Shown: piece after piece, positions 27,296 to 36,717 of the stretch | How positions within the stretch are numbered: the stretch's first letter is position 1 | Layout: the number at the start of each line of letters is the position of its first letter | Source: Flavobacterium sp. Root186 | GTDB lineage: Bacteria; Bacteroidota; Bacteroidia; Flavobacteriales; Flavobacteriaceae | DNA: 64,000 nucleotides | Assembly (NCBI RefSeq): GCF_001428525.1 | Contig: NZ_LMHW01000014.1 | Location: forward strand, 434,951-498,950 | Direction of reading: 5' to 3' | Translations under genes and position numbers: made by a program | Notes under the pieces: generated by a model | What the model saw: only the letters and a program-made list of their open reading frames with translations | Told to the model about the DNA's origin: nothing | Database searches by the model: none

Positions 27296-28933
27296 CTACA
27301 TTTTTAAAATCGTTTTATATTCAGTCTGATTATTTAATACGTTTACTGCTCTTTTAATCTCTGAATTGTTCTTAATATAAAACTGATACAAACCTTCTTG
27401 GTATTGGTATCTCTTGATAAGTTCTTCCTGAATTAAACCTCTGATTTCTTTTTGGTTTTTGTCCAGCAAAGTGTTTTCACTTCTTTCTAATGCGGCTAAT
27501 AATTGTTGATATTCCGGAGCAATCGTTTCGTCAATTTTTTCATTTTTGGCAGCAGCCAAAGTATTTTTCAAGGCAACTTCTGTTTCAGTATCAAAACTAA
27601 TTTTGTTTGTTTTTAAATATTGTTTGAAACCAGCATAATCAGTATCTGTAACTACTGGGATTTTATCGCCTAAATTTTGATTTTTATAATAGTAAGTAGT
27701 AGCGTAATCAAATATTCCGTCATTTTTCAAAAGAGCGCTCGTAATAGGGCTCATTTTAGCTTCATCTAATTCAATATCCGGTAAAACACCGCCGCCGTCA
27801 TAAACTGTTCTTCCTTTTCTGGTTTTAAAAGCATTAAAGTTTTTAGAATCTGTTTTTTGGGCAACGCCGTTTTTATCTTTATGTGCATAATCAAGCGCTT
27901 GTATACAGCGTCCGGATGGTGTGTAGTAACGTGAAATGGTAACTTTCAACTGCGTCCCGTAAGTCAGGTCAACAGAACGCTGCACCAAACCTTTTCCAAA
28001 ACTACGGCTTCCTAAAATCACAGCACGATCTAAATCCTGTAAAGCTCCAGAAACAATTTCAGATGCCGATGCACTTCTTCCGTTAACTAAAATAGCGAGC
28101 GGAATCTCTGTATCGATTGGTTCTTTGGTTGTTTTATACGTATTATTATGTTTTTCGATTCTTGATTTAGTCGTTACTATAACTTCATTCTTTGGAACAA
28201 ATAAATTACAGATATCAATTGCCTCATTCAAAAGTCCGCCCGGATTTCCTCTTAAATCTAAAACAATCTGTTTTGCACCGTCAGCTTTCAGTTTTTCCAA
28301 AGCATCTTTAACTTCAGCCGAAGCTTTTCTGCTAAAATGCGCCAAAACAATATAACCTGTTTTCTCGTCGATCTTTCCATAAAATGGAACCGATTTAATA
28401 TCCACTTCATCCAAAACCAATTCAGTTGTAAAAGTTTTTCCCTGACGAAGATATTTTATAGCAATTTTAGTGTTTTTAGTTCCTTTAAGCAATTGCGAAG
28501 CATCGTCTTTAAAATCTGCAATCAAAACATCACCAATTTGAATAATTTCATCGCCCGCTTTTAGTCCGGCTTTATCTGCAGGATAATTTTTGTACGGTTC
28601 ACGAACAATCAAACGGTCTTTTTTACGAGCAATCATTGCGCCAATTCCGGTATATTCTCCCGTATTATTGATTTTAAAATTTACGACATCCTGTTCGTTA
28701 AAGTAAACGGTGTAAGGATCTAAACTTCCCAACATGCTTTTAATGGCCTTATCCATTAAATCACCCGGATTTGTTTCATCTACATAATTCGTGTTTACGG
28801 CTTTAAACAATGTGGTGAAGATTTCGATTTGTTTTGCAATCTCAAAAAAGTCTTCTTTGAAACTGGTTCCAATAAATAAAAATCCTGCCGCAACAGTTGG
28901 TATGATAAATTTCTTTTTGAAATAAGGATACAT
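27296..28933 (-). CDS. S41 family C-terminal processing peptidase
   Basis: 545 residues. N-terminal hydrophobic anchor (about 9-24), a PDZ domain (about 85-170; GEYTGIGAMIARKKDRL, PADKAGLKAGDEIIQIGD), then the tail-specific protease core with the Ser-Lys dyad Ser289 (NGRSASASEIVSGAL) and Lys314 (SRSFGKGLVQRS), the same 25-residue spacing as in E. coli Prc. It cleaves envelope proteins near their C-termini in the periplasm. The gene lies 2 nt after DUF4349 and 4 nt before the double-OmpA gene, an evident operon. Confidence 0.95.
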   Translation of the reverse strand: MYPYFKKKFIIPTVAAGFLFIGTSFKEDFFEIAKQIEIFTTLFKAVNTNYVDETNPGDLMDKAIKSMLGSLDPYTVYFNEQDVVNFKINNTGEYTGIGAMIARKKDRLIVREPYKNYPADKAGLKAGDEIIQIGDVLIADFKDDASQLLKGTKNTKIAIKYLRQGKTFTTELVLDEVDIKSVPFYGKIDEKTGYIVLAHFSRKASAEVKDALEKLKADGAKQIVLDLRGNPGGLLNEAIDICNLFVPKNEVIVTTKSRIEKHNNTYKTTKEPIDTEIPLAILVNGRSASASEIVSGALQDLDRAVILGSRSFGKGLVQRSVDLTYGTQLKVTISRYYTPSGRCIQALDYAHKDKNGVAQKTDSKNFNAFKTRKGRTVYDGGGVLPDIELDEAKMSPITSALLKNDGIFDYATTYYYKNQNLGDKIPVVTDTDYAGFKQYLKTNKISFDTETEVALKNTLAAAKNEKIDETIAPEYQQLLAALERSENTLLDKNQKEIRGLIQEELIKRYQYQEGLYQFYIKNNSEIKRAVNVLNNQTEYKTILKM

Positions 28934-28935
28934 GA

Positions 28936-29760
28936 TTATGGTTTTTTTCTTTTAATTCTCTTTCTAATAAAATAGGCTAATACACAAAATATAATTATAA
29001 ACGGCCAAATGCTGATAATTGATATAAAGAAACTTGACAAACTAAAAAATCCTGATTTAATAGCGGTCCAGACTTTCGATCCGTACGATAATTGCACTGA
29101 TTCCTGTTCCGGCAGGTTTTTATAAAACTCAATCGTAACCGTACTTTCAGAAACTCTGCTTTCTAAATATTTTAACTGGCCTTCTTTGGCTTCTATTTCT
29201 TCGCGGATAATCGAAATCTGTTTTTCGATTTCTAAGATTTCACTAATTTTAGTGGCTTTCTGTAATATTTGAAAATAACGTTCTTCAAGTTTTCTTTTGT
29301 TTTTTAATCTTGTCGTTAAGTCAATATATTGTTCGGTAACATCTTCTGCTGTAATTTCTTTTCTCTCAAAATAAGAAACACCTTTTGAAATTGTATTGAT
29401 AAAATTATCAAAATTCTGACTCGGGACTCTAATCGTAATATTTCGATAAAGAGTGCCATAGTCTTTTCCTTCAGAATCACTTTGAATTTTTCCCTGGCTT
29501 TGTTTAACCGCCGTTTGAATCTGTTTGTATGTTTCTTCTAAATCATTGGTTTCAAATCGAAGCGATGCTTGTTTGATTATTTTTTGTTCAATTTGAGTTG
29601 AAGAATCATCTAGATTTTTATCTGCACCGCCTGATTCATATTTTTTTGGAGCTAATTTTATAGCACTAATTGAAGCTACTTGTTCTTCATTAACAACTTC
29701 ACTTTTACTACATCCCGAAAGAACACAAAAAATTACAGATAAAAAGAAAATGTATCGCAT
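28936..29760 (-). CDS. DUF4349 domain membrane lipoprotein
   Basis: 274 residues: lipobox CVLSGCSKS (Cys17), a DUF4349 domain (IIKQASLRFETNDLEETYKQ, YRNITIRVPSQNFDNFI, then a coiled-coil helical stretch YFQILQKATKISEILEIEKQ with REEIEAKEGQLKYLESR), and a C-terminal transmembrane helix (about 247-266, IISIWPFIIIFCVLAYF) ending in a Lys/Arg cluster. Function of the family is unknown. It lies between rnpA and the S41 protease. Confidence 0.88.
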   Translation of the reverse strand: MRYIFFLSVIFCVLSGCSKSEVVNEEQVASISAIKLAPKKYESGGADKNLDDSSTQIEQKIIKQASLRFETNDLEETYKQIQTAVKQSQGKIQSDSEGKDYGTLYRNITIRVPSQNFDNFINTISKGVSYFERKEITAEDVTEQYIDLTTRLKNKRKLEERYFQILQKATKISEILEIEKQISIIREEIEAKEGQLKYLESRVSESTVTIEFYKNLPEQESVQLSYGSKVWTAIKSGFFSLSSFFISIISIWPFIIIFCVLAYFIRKRIKRKKP

Positions 29761-29840
29761 AAAATTTCAATTTAGTGCTAAAACTACAATTTTTTTATAA
29801 TTTTTTATCTGATTTAGAGTACAAAGTTGACTTTGAAGTC

Positions 29841-30245
29841 TTATAAATCTTTTTTGATTTCAGATTCCGGAGTTTTGTTTAGCTGCTGTAAAAATTTCTC
29901 AAACAACTGAATCGTTTTGGTATTGATTTCTTCGTACGATAATCGGTCTTTTGTCTGGTAAAAAAGCATGAAAGAATATGGCTGATTTAAATGATCCAGA
30001 AGTAAATGTTTATTAAGTCTATACGTTTCTCTTAGTACTCTTTTGAAATAATTTCTGTCGACTGCTTTTTTAAAGTATTTCTTAGAAACAGAAACACCCA
30101 CTTTTGTATTACCCTGATATGCTTCTTCCGCCTGACGGTAAACCAAACGAAGCGGATATTTTGAAACCGATTTCCCTTCAGAAAAAAGTAATCCAATTGT
30201 GGTTTTGCTCTTTAAGCGTTCATTTTTAGGGTATGTGAAGTTCAT
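29841..30245 (-). CDS. rnpA: Ribonuclease P protein component
   Basis: 134 residues. RnpA binds the catalytic RNase P RNA and helps mature tRNA 5' ends. The core VGVSVSKKYFKKAVDRNYFKRVLRETYR matches the family, with the RNR box written RNY in this lineage; the N-terminal KNERLKSKTTIGLLFSEGKS is also typical. A Lys/Glu-rich tail extends past the core. Heads the minus-strand series; a TACCTTTG -7 box lies 32-39 nt upstream of the ATG. No rpmH is adjacent, as usual in Bacteroidetes. Confidence 0.95.
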   Translation of the reverse strand: MNFTYPKNERLKSKTTIGLLFSEGKSVSKYPLRLVYRQAEEAYQGNTKVGVSVSKKYFKKAVDRNYFKRVLRETYRLNKHLLLDHLNQPYSFMLFYQTKDRLSYEEINTKTIQLFEKFLQQLNKTPESEIKKDL

Positions 30246-30276
30246 TTAATTCAGAAAAAATTTGCAATTTTAAGGG

Positions 30277-30284
30277 CAAAGGTA
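30277..30284 (-). promoter_or_regulatory. rnpA -7 box
   Basis: TACCTTTG on the minus strand fits TAnnTTTG and lies in the 126-nt divergent spacer with plsC. Confidence 0.4.
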
Positions 30285-30344
30285 CAATTAAACCATAAAA
30301 ACGGTTATTGTTTTCAATTTTTCTACCGCTAAAAATATATTTAC

Positions 30345-30352
30345 TACTTTTG
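30345..30352 (+). promoter_or_regulatory. plsC -7 box
   Basis: TACTTTTG fits TAnnTTTG, 19 nt before the ATG at 30372; the 5' leader would be very short. Confidence 0.4.
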
Positions 30353-30371
30353 ACCTCAAATTTTTTCAAGC

Positions 30372-31118
30372 ATGCAAAAGATAATCTCATATCCAATCTC
30401 CGTAATTTTTTATTTATGTTTTGGATTGTGTTTGGCTGTTTTTCACCCAATACAATGGATTTGCCTTAATCTTTTTGGTTATCAGGCTCACAAAAAAAGT
30501 GTTGATTATTTAAATCTCTGTCTTTTAAGATGTACGCATTTGGTTGGTACAACTTATAAAGTTACAGGTGTTGATACTATTCCTACCGGAGTTCCCATCA
30601 TTTTTGTGGCCAATCACCAAAGTATGTACGATATCGTGACAATGATTTGGTACTTTAGACGTTTTCATTGTAAATTTGTAAGTAAGAAGGAGTTAGGAAG
30701 CGGAATTCCGAGCGTATCATATAATTTACGCCACGGAGGTTCTGTTTTAATTGACCGTAAAGACCCTAAACAAGCGATTCCAGTAATCAAAGGCTTATCT
30801 GAATATATAGAAAAAAACACCAGATCAGCTGTAATCTTCCCGGAAGGAACCCGCAGTAAAACGGGAAAACCTAAAGAATTTGCTCAAAGCGGTTTAAAAA
30901 TTCTATGTAAATATGCACCATCTGCATACGTTGTGCCGGTAAGTATTAATAATTCATGGAAAATGGTTCGTTACGGTATGTTTCCGGTTGGTTTAGGAAA
31001 CCGTCTAACTTTTACGGCGCACAAAGCAATGGCAGTAAAAGATTATGATTTTGCCGAATTAATGGCATTAACAGAAAAGGCGGTTGTAGAAGGAGTAAAC
31101 GAGTATAAACAGGTTTAA
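30372..31118 (+). CDS. plsC: 1-acyl-sn-glycerol-3-phosphate acyltransferase (PlsC family)
   Basis: 248 residues. N-terminal membrane helix (about 6-27), then acyltransferase block I NHQSMYD (HX4D), block II/III around LIDRKDPKQ and FPEGTRSKTG, and block IV VVPVSINNSW. Transfers an acyl chain to lysophosphatidate at the inner membrane in phospholipid synthesis. The acyl-ACP desaturase gene follows 45 nt downstream, which fits a lipid-synthesis unit. Confidence 0.93.
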   Translation: MQKIISYPISVIFYLCFGLCLAVFHPIQWICLNLFGYQAHKKSVDYLNLCLLRCTHLVGTTYKVTGVDTIPTGVPIIFVANHQSMYDIVTMIWYFRRFHCKFVSKKELGSGIPSVSYNLRHGGSVLIDRKDPKQAIPVIKGLSEYIEKNTRSAVIFPEGTRSKTGKPKEFAQSGLKILCKYAPSAYVVPVSINNSWKMVRYGMFPVGLGNRLTFTAHKAMAVKDYDFAELMALTEKAVVEGVNEYKQV

Positions 31119-31163
31119 GTTTTAGTCCGAGCTAAAATATAAATCCCAAATTTAAAATAAGTA

Positions 31164-32156
31164 ATGTCTATAAAAAACATTAGATTAGAAGTGATGCAGT
31201 TTTTGGAAAAAAACGTTGACAGCTTCGTTGAACAGTATTTAATTCCGGTGGAAAAAATTTGGCAGCCGTCAGATTTCCTGCCTAATTCTGAAGGAGAAAA
31301 CTTCTTTGAGGAGGTAAAGGAACTGCGTGAAATTGCTAAAGAATTGCCATACGATTTTTGGGTAACGCTTGTAGGTGATACAATTACCGAAGAAGCGCTT
31401 CCAACATATGAGTCCTGGTTGATGGATGTAGAAGGAATAGATCAGATTGAAAATGGCGGTAATGGCTGGTCGAAATGGATCAGACAATGGACTGGTGAAG
31501 AAAACCGTCACGGAGATCTTTTAAATAAATACTTGTATTTGTCTGGTCGTGTTAATATGCGTGAAATTGAAATGACAACACAGCATTTAATCAACGACGG
31601 TTTTGATATTGGAACTGGAACTGATCCGTACAAAAACTTTGTATACACTAGTTTTCAGGAATTAGCAACTTATGTTTCACACAATAGAGTAGCGCAGATT
31701 GCGAAAAAATTTGGTGATAATAAATTGTCTAAAATGTGTAAAATGATTGCAGGTGACGAAATGCGTCATCACCATGCATACAGCGAATTTGTTACACGTA
31801 TTTTTGCAGTTGATCCAAGTGAAATGATGTTGGCTTTTCAATACATGATGAAACAAAAAATCGTTATGCCGGCTCATTTTCTAAGAGAATCTGGTCAAAA
31901 AATAAGCACTGCTTTCGAACAGTTTTCTGATTCTGCACAACGTATCGGGGTTTACACAGCAAATGATTATGTTGATATTATGCAGAAGTTAATCAACAAA
32001 TGGGAAATTGATAAAATTACTAATTTAACTGACGAGGCAGAAAAAGCACGTGATTACTTAATGAAATTACCAGCTCGTATGGCTAGAATCTCAGAAAGAA
32101 TTGTAATTCCACAAGAATCACATATCTTTAAATGGGTTGAACCAGCGAGATTATAG
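31164..32156 (+). CDS. Acyl-ACP desaturase (soluble diiron type)
   Basis: 330 residues, related to plant stearoyl-ACP desaturase. The four-helix diiron site is visible as EENRHG (about 112-117) and DEMRHHHAY (about 203), the two ExxH motifs, with the extra Glu ligands in helices before each. Introduces a double bond into acyl chains bound to ACP using O2 and reduced ferredoxin, in the cytosol. Placed behind plsC, so unsaturated chain supply and phospholipid acylation may be co-expressed. Confidence 0.93.
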   Translation: MSIKNIRLEVMQFLEKNVDSFVEQYLIPVEKIWQPSDFLPNSEGENFFEEVKELREIAKELPYDFWVTLVGDTITEEALPTYESWLMDVEGIDQIENGGNGWSKWIRQWTGEENRHGDLLNKYLYLSGRVNMREIEMTTQHLINDGFDIGTGTDPYKNFVYTSFQELATYVSHNRVAQIAKKFGDNKLSKMCKMIAGDEMRHHHAYSEFVTRIFAVDPSEMMLAFQYMMKQKIVMPAHFLRESGQKISTAFEQFSDSAQRIGVYTANDYVDIMQKLINKWEIDKITNLTDEAEKARDYLMKLPARMARISERIVIPQESHIFKWVEPARL

Positions 32157-32341
32157 ATTTTAGATTGCAGATTTCTGATTTTAGATTTTTTGCAATTGAT
32201 ATTGATATTGAAAACATTGTTGATTGTTGAGGTTTTAGAACTTTAGCAATCAACATTTTTTTTAAAATACTAAAAAGCCCAGCGTAAATCCGTTTAATCA
32301 GTCAAATCTGTGCTCCATTTCACACAAACCATAATACACTT

Positions 32342-32995
32342 ATGAATAATTCCGAACTTATAAACAAAACCATCACTTTTGTAAAAGAAAAACTTAACGA
32401 TGCAGAGGGAGGCCACGACTGGTTTCATATCGAAAGAGTTTATAAAAATGCACTTTTAATTGCAAAAGATACGGATTGCGATAAAACAGTTGTAGAATTA
32501 GGAGCGCTGCTTCATGATATTGCCGACAGTAAATTTCACGACGGAGATGAAACAATTGGACCCAAAACTGCCCGTTTGTTTTTAGAATCGCAAAATGTTA
32601 CGGAGGATATTATACAGCATGTGGTAAATATCATTGAAAACATCTCTTATAAAGGCGGAAATTTCGAAAAGAAATTTTCTTCAATAGAATTAGATATTGT
32701 GCAGGATGCGGATCGTTTAGATGCTATTGGTGCAATTGGAGTAGCCAGAGCATTCAATTATGGAGGGTTTAAAAACAGAGCCTTATATGATCCTGAAATT
32801 GCTCCGATAACCAATATGACAAAAGAGGAATATAAAAAGAACAATGCGCCAACGATAAATCACTTTTACGAAAAGCTTTTACTCTTAAAAGATAAAATGA
32901 ATACCGAAAAAGGAAAACAAATTGCTGCCGAGAGACATCGTTTTATGGAATTTTTCCTGGCACAGTTTTATGCAGAGTGGGAGGGGCTTAAGTAA
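32342..32995 (+). CDS. HD-domain phosphohydrolase (YedJ-like)
   Basis: 217 residues. An HD domain with the metal ligands in HDWFHIERVYKNA, LGALLHDIAD and QDADRLDAIGAIGVARAF; the C-terminal part HFYEKLLLLKDKMNTEKGK is typical of the YedJ/YpgQ-like subgroup, which has been reported to hydrolyse nucleotides. Substrate not predictable from sequence. Separated from the desaturase by a 185-nt AT-rich spacer with repeated tagatt words. Confidence 0.88.
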   Translation: MNNSELINKTITFVKEKLNDAEGGHDWFHIERVYKNALLIAKDTDCDKTVVELGALLHDIADSKFHDGDETIGPKTARLFLESQNVTEDIIQHVVNIIENISYKGGNFEKKFSSIELDIVQDADRLDAIGAIGVARAFNYGGFKNRALYDPEIAPITNMTKEEYKKNNAPTINHFYEKLLLLKDKMNTEKGKQIAAERHRFMEFFLAQFYAEWEGLK

Positions 32996-33054
32996 GTTTT
33001 CAGTCATCATATAAACTGAAAACTATGACTGAGCCTGAAAACCTTTTATGCTGT

Positions 33055-33174
33055 TTAGAATTTAGATTTTAAAAGGCACATTATTCCGAAAGCACACAAA
33101 AACCCAAAAGAAAACCATAATAATCTGGTAACTCTATTGTCTCTTGCAATTTCATTTTTTTCGAACTTTGTCAT
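33055..33174 (-). CDS. Possible 39-residue single-pass membrane protein
   Basis: Open frame from ATG (33174) to TAA, too short for usual ORF cut-offs. The N-terminal half is charged (MTKFEKNEIARDNRVTR) and the C-terminal half is a hydrophobic helix (LLWFSFGFLCAFGIMCLL) ending KSKF, a positive-inside pattern. A TAATTTTG -7 box lies 17 nt upstream at 33191-33198. No family recognised; it could be a chance frame, but the composition and promoter support a gene. Confidence 0.45.
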   Translation of the reverse strand: MTKFEKNEIARDNRVTRLLWFSFGFLCAFGIMCLLKSKF

Positions 33175-33280
33175 TTTTTTGATTTTTTTGCAAAATTAAT
33201 TTGCGCTGTATCAGGAACTAAGCCGTAAAAGTTTTTTAAACATTAAAATAAGGCATTTTCTTTATGAGGGATTTGTAGAG

Positions 33281-33326
33281 CATAAAAAAAGCTTCACAAA
33301 GAATTTTAAAATCTCTGTGAAGCTTT
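33281..33326 (-). terminator. Terminator at the end of the feo operon
   Basis: Stem aaagcttcaca (33288-33298) / tgtgaagcttt (33316-33326), 11 perfect pairs. Read on the minus strand it is followed by a run of seven T's, so it ends the feoA-feoB-Cys-rich unit 80 nt after the last stop. Confidence 0.75.
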
Positions 33327-33405
33327 GTGTTTATTTTAGTGAAACTCTGAGAAATGAGGAAACCTTAGCAACTCAGAATCTCAGCAGCTTAGTACCTTAA
33401 AAAAA

Positions 33406-33528
33406 CTAAGAACATCCGCAATTGCCATCACCACAGTCTTTTTTCTTTTTAGATTTCCAAAAGAATTTTCTAATTAAAAAGCCAACGGCGATAAATAATA
33501 TGACAAAAGCTATAATTTCTTGTATCAT
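33406..33528 (-). CDS. FeoB-associated Cys-rich membrane protein
   Basis: 40 residues (MIQEIIAFVILFIAVGFLIR followed by KFFWKSKKKKDCGDGNCGCS), below normal ORF cut-offs. One membrane helix (about 5-19), a basic stretch and a C-terminal Cys cluster (Cys32, Cys37, Cys39) match the small FeoB-associated Cys-rich family (PF12669). These proteins accompany FeoB and are thought to help ferrous iron transfer at the inner membrane. It starts 6 nt after the feoB stop and is plainly the third gene of the feo operon. Confidence 0.88.
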   Translation of the reverse strand: MIQEIIAFVILFIAVGFLIRKFFWKSKKKKDCGDGNCGCS

Positions 33529-33534
33529 GATATT

Positions 33535-35634
33535 TTATTTTAAAAATTGATACGCTAAAAGCGCTGTAACATAAGCAAGTCCGGTCATAAAGAAAAGCTG
33601 CATTACGGGCCATTTCCATGAATTTGTTTCTTTCTTTGTAATGGCTAAAGTACTGGCGCACTGCATCGCAAAGGCATAAAACAATAACAATGAAATTCCA
33701 GAAGCAAAATTAAAGATTTTTTCTCCCGTTTCCGGATTTACCTCTTTCTGCATTTTGCTCTTAATTGTTGATTCGTTGTCGCTGTCTCCAACACTGTAAA
33801 TAGTGGCTAATGTTCCAACTAAAACTTCACGGGCAGCAAAAGAACTAATAATCGCAATCCCAATTTTCCAGTCGTAACCAAGCGGAGAAATTACAGGTTC
33901 AATAGCTTTCCCCATAATTCCGATATAGGAGTTCTCTATTTTTTGAGAAGCAACTTCATTTTCAAACTGAACTTCGTTTAAAGTTGTATTGGCAAATCTT
34001 TCTTTTACGATAGTTTCTGCATCGTTAAATTCTTTTCCGGGTCCAAAAGAAGCTAAAAACCACAAAATAACAGATATTGCCAAGATGATTTTACCTGCGC
34101 CCAAAACAAAAGCTTTGGTTTTCTCGACAACATTGATTCCGACATTTTTGAAAAGCGGCAATTTATAACTTGGCATTTCTACAACGAAATACGTTTTCGA
34201 ATCCAGTTTCAGAATTTTATTTAAAATATAAGCAGAGATTATTGCCGTTACAAATCCTAGTAGGTACAATAACATCAACGACAATCCTTGCAGATTTAAA
34301 AATCCCAGAACACGTTTATTCGGAATCACTAATGAAATCATAATCGCATAAACCGGTAATCTTGCAGAACAAGTAGTGAATGGCGTTACTAAGATCGTAA
34401 TAAGGCGTTCTTTCCAGTTCTCAATATTTCGTGTCGCCATAATGGCCGGAATCGCACAAGCAGTTCCTGAAATTAAAGGCACAACACTTTTTCCCGAAAG
34501 TCCAAATTTGCGCATGATTTTATCCATTAAAAATACCACACGGCTCATGTAGCCGCTTTCTTCCAAAATAGAAATAAACAAAAACAAGAAAGCAATCTGC
34601 GGAATAAAAATAATAACACCGCCAATTCCCGGAATAATTCCCTGCGAAAGCAAATCGGTCAAAATACCGCTTGGTAATTCTTTTGCAACCCAGCTGCTTA
34701 ACGAAGCAAAAGTAGCGTCAATAAAATCCATCGGAATTGTTGACCAGCTGAAAATAGATTGGAAAATAATAAATAATATTCCAAGGAAAATAGCATAACC
34801 CCAAAACTTGTGTGTTAAAACACGATCCAGTCTGGCTCTAAAATCTGTCGCAGCTTCAGTGTCAATTTTTAAACCTTCTTTTAAAACATCATTTATAAAC
34901 TGATACCTTTTTATGGTTTCTTTTTGCTGCAAACGCTTTAACTCTGAATGTGATTTGGTAAAAGTGTTTCGAATTTCATTTCGGTCTAAATTTGAAAAAT
35001 TGACATCCTGCGTAATTACCAGCCACAATTTATACATTAATTGATTTGGAAATGCATGCTGCAGTTTTTCAAAATATTCAGGATCAATTACTGATGCATT
35101 TAAGCAAGGTTCGTGTGGAACAGTTTTATAAGAAACAATTAATTCTTTTAATTCCTCAATTCCTAAACCTTTACGTGAACTTACTAAAGCAATTTTAGTT
35201 TTTAGTTTTTCTTCTAAAAGCGGAATATCCAAAGAAATTCCCTTGCTTGCCATACGGTCAGACATATTGATAACCAAGATCGTCGGGATTTCAAGATCTT
35301 TTATCTGCGTGAAAATCAGTAAGTTTCTTTTCAGATTTTCAACATCGGTTACTACAATAGCAACATCAGGATATAATTTGTCGTTTTTGTTTAGTAAAAG
35401 CTCAATTACCACGCTCTCATCCATCGAACTAGCGTTCAAACTGTATGTCCCTGGTAAATCCAGAATGTTAGCTTTTACGTTGTGAGGCAATTTACAAAAC
35501 CCGATTTTTTTCTCAACCGTGATTCCTGGATAATTTCCAACCTGCTGATTTAAACCCGTAAGCTGATTAAAAACAGAAGTTTTCCCTACGTTAGGATTTC
35601 CGATAAGGGCAACATTGATATTCTGAACGCTCAT
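33535..35634 (-). CDS. feoB: Ferrous iron transport protein B
   Basis: 699 residues. N-terminal GTPase domain with G1 GNPNVGKTSVFNQL, G3 DLPGTYSL, G4 NMSD and a G5-like SSRKGLG, then a helical spacer and a polytopic membrane part with two Gate motifs (SGTACAIPAIMATR and the C-terminal FAAREVLVGTLAT). It imports Fe(II) across the inner membrane. The start codon overlaps the feoA stop by 1 nt (TAATG), so translation is coupled. Full length. Confidence 0.97.
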   Translation of the reverse strand: MSVQNINVALIGNPNVGKTSVFNQLTGLNQQVGNYPGITVEKKIGFCKLPHNVKANILDLPGTYSLNASSMDESVVIELLLNKNDKLYPDVAIVVTDVENLKRNLLIFTQIKDLEIPTILVINMSDRMASKGISLDIPLLEEKLKTKIALVSSRKGLGIEELKELIVSYKTVPHEPCLNASVIDPEYFEKLQHAFPNQLMYKLWLVITQDVNFSNLDRNEIRNTFTKSHSELKRLQQKETIKRYQFINDVLKEGLKIDTEAATDFRARLDRVLTHKFWGYAIFLGILFIIFQSIFSWSTIPMDFIDATFASLSSWVAKELPSGILTDLLSQGIIPGIGGVIIFIPQIAFLFLFISILEESGYMSRVVFLMDKIMRKFGLSGKSVVPLISGTACAIPAIMATRNIENWKERLITILVTPFTTCSARLPVYAIMISLVIPNKRVLGFLNLQGLSLMLLYLLGFVTAIISAYILNKILKLDSKTYFVVEMPSYKLPLFKNVGINVVEKTKAFVLGAGKIILAISVILWFLASFGPGKEFNDAETIVKERFANTTLNEVQFENEVASQKIENSYIGIMGKAIEPVISPLGYDWKIGIAIISSFAAREVLVGTLATIYSVGDSDNESTIKSKMQKEVNPETGEKIFNFASGISLLLFYAFAMQCASTLAITKKETNSWKWPVMQLFFMTGLAYVTALLAYQFLK

Positions 35635-35873
35635 TATGAATTGTTTTGGATAAGTTCAACTTCAATTTCACGAGCGGTTTCAATACGAATAGCAACATGC
35701 GAACCGTTAATGTCTAAATATAAAGGATCTCCAAAAGGAGCAATTTGTAAAAGTTCGACTAAGCTGCCTGGTAAACAACCCATCTCTAATAATTTTAAAG
35801 GAATCAAATCGATATCAAAATCTTTGATAATGGCTTTATCGCCTTTTTTCAGGGTGTGAATAGTATTTTGCAA
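35634..35873 (-). CDS. feoA: Ferrous iron transport protein A
   Basis: 79 residues, one SH3-like FeoA domain (TLKKGDKAIIKDFD, LKLLEMGCLPGSLVELLQIAPFGDPLYLDINGSHVAIR shortened here by quoting its two halves). The only plausible start is TTG at 35873: an in-frame stop lies three codons upstream and the next ATG would delete the first strands. A cytosolic helper of FeoB GTPase and transport. Confidence 0.92.
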   Translation of the reverse strand: MQNTIHTLKKGDKAIIKDFDIDLIPLKLLEMGCLPGSLVELLQIAPFGDPLYLDINGSHVAIRIETAREIEVELIQNNS

Positions 35874-35976
35874 GCTTATTTAGATTGAATTTAGATTACA
35901 AAAGTAGGTAATAAATCTTTATCCCAAGATAATAATCAGGTTTGAAAATGCTAAATCTTTCTAAAAATAAGGGATT

Positions 35977-36642
35977 TTACTCTTTTGATAAGAAATCTAT
36001 GTCTTCAAGCAGACGTGTAATATCTTCTTTTTTTGTTCCGTCATAAAATCCGCGAACGCGTCTTTTTTGATCAACTAAAACAAAATTCTCTGTGTGAACC
36101 ATATCATACAACTGATCTGGGCGTCCCAATTTTACAGCCAGGTAAGATTTTCTGGCCATCGTGTAAATCTCTTTTTTATCTCCGGTAACCAAATTCCATT
36201 TGCTGTCTACAACTCCATATTTTACCGCATAAGCCTTTAAAACCGAAACGCTGTCAACTTCAGGAAAAACAGTATGTGAAAGCAGCATTACTTTTGGATT
36301 GTTGAGAACTGCTTTTTGAACATCGGCCAGATTGGTTGACATTTTTGGACAGATAGATCCGCAGGTTGTAAAGAAGAAATCGGCAACATAAATTTTTCCT
36401 TCGTAATTTTTCTGGGTAATGGTATCTCCGTTTTGGTTTATAAACGAAAAATCAGCAATCGTGTGGTATTTACTTTTGTATTGAATGGTGCTGTCAACCA
36501 ATTCCGGATTTACATCGGCAGGATTATAAATCGGAAGTGTTTTTTGTGGTTTTAAAGCTGAATAAAATAAAGATATAGTGACTACAGAAAATACAATTAA
36601 TACAATGAAGAATTTGCGGTATTTATAAAGAAGCGATTTCAT
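35977..36642 (-). CDS. SCO1/SenC family copper chaperone
   Basis: 221 residues from ATG 36642 (a second ATG at 36660 is in frame but weaker). An N-terminal membrane anchor (about 11-30), then a thioredoxin fold with the Cu-binding CxxxC (TTCGSICPKM, Cys94/Cys98) and the distal His in MVHTENFVLVD. SCO proteins deliver copper to the CuA site of cytochrome oxidase or act as thiol reductants in the periplasm. No oxidase genes are adjacent, so the target is inferred. Confidence 0.92.
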   Translation of the reverse strand: MKSLLYKYRKFFIVLIVFSVVTISLFYSALKPQKTLPIYNPADVNPELVDSTIQYKSKYHTIADFSFINQNGDTITQKNYEGKIYVADFFFTTCGSICPKMSTNLADVQKAVLNNPKVMLLSHTVFPEVDSVSVLKAYAVKYGVVDSKWNLVTGDKKEIYTMARKSYLAVKLGRPDQLYDMVHTENFVLVDQKRRVRGFYDGTKKEDITRLLEDIDFLSKE

Positions 36643-36717
36643 AAAAATAATTTGGCGCAAAAATACGAAAAGAGCATTTTAAAAGGGATAATTATGACGC
36701 TTTTTAACAGGTTTTTT

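Noticed and set aside
33470..33661. A 63-codon minus-strand frame across the end of feoB
   Set aside because: It overlaps the feoB 3' end and the Cys-rich gene in another frame; the 40-residue Feo protein in the correct frame explains this DNA.
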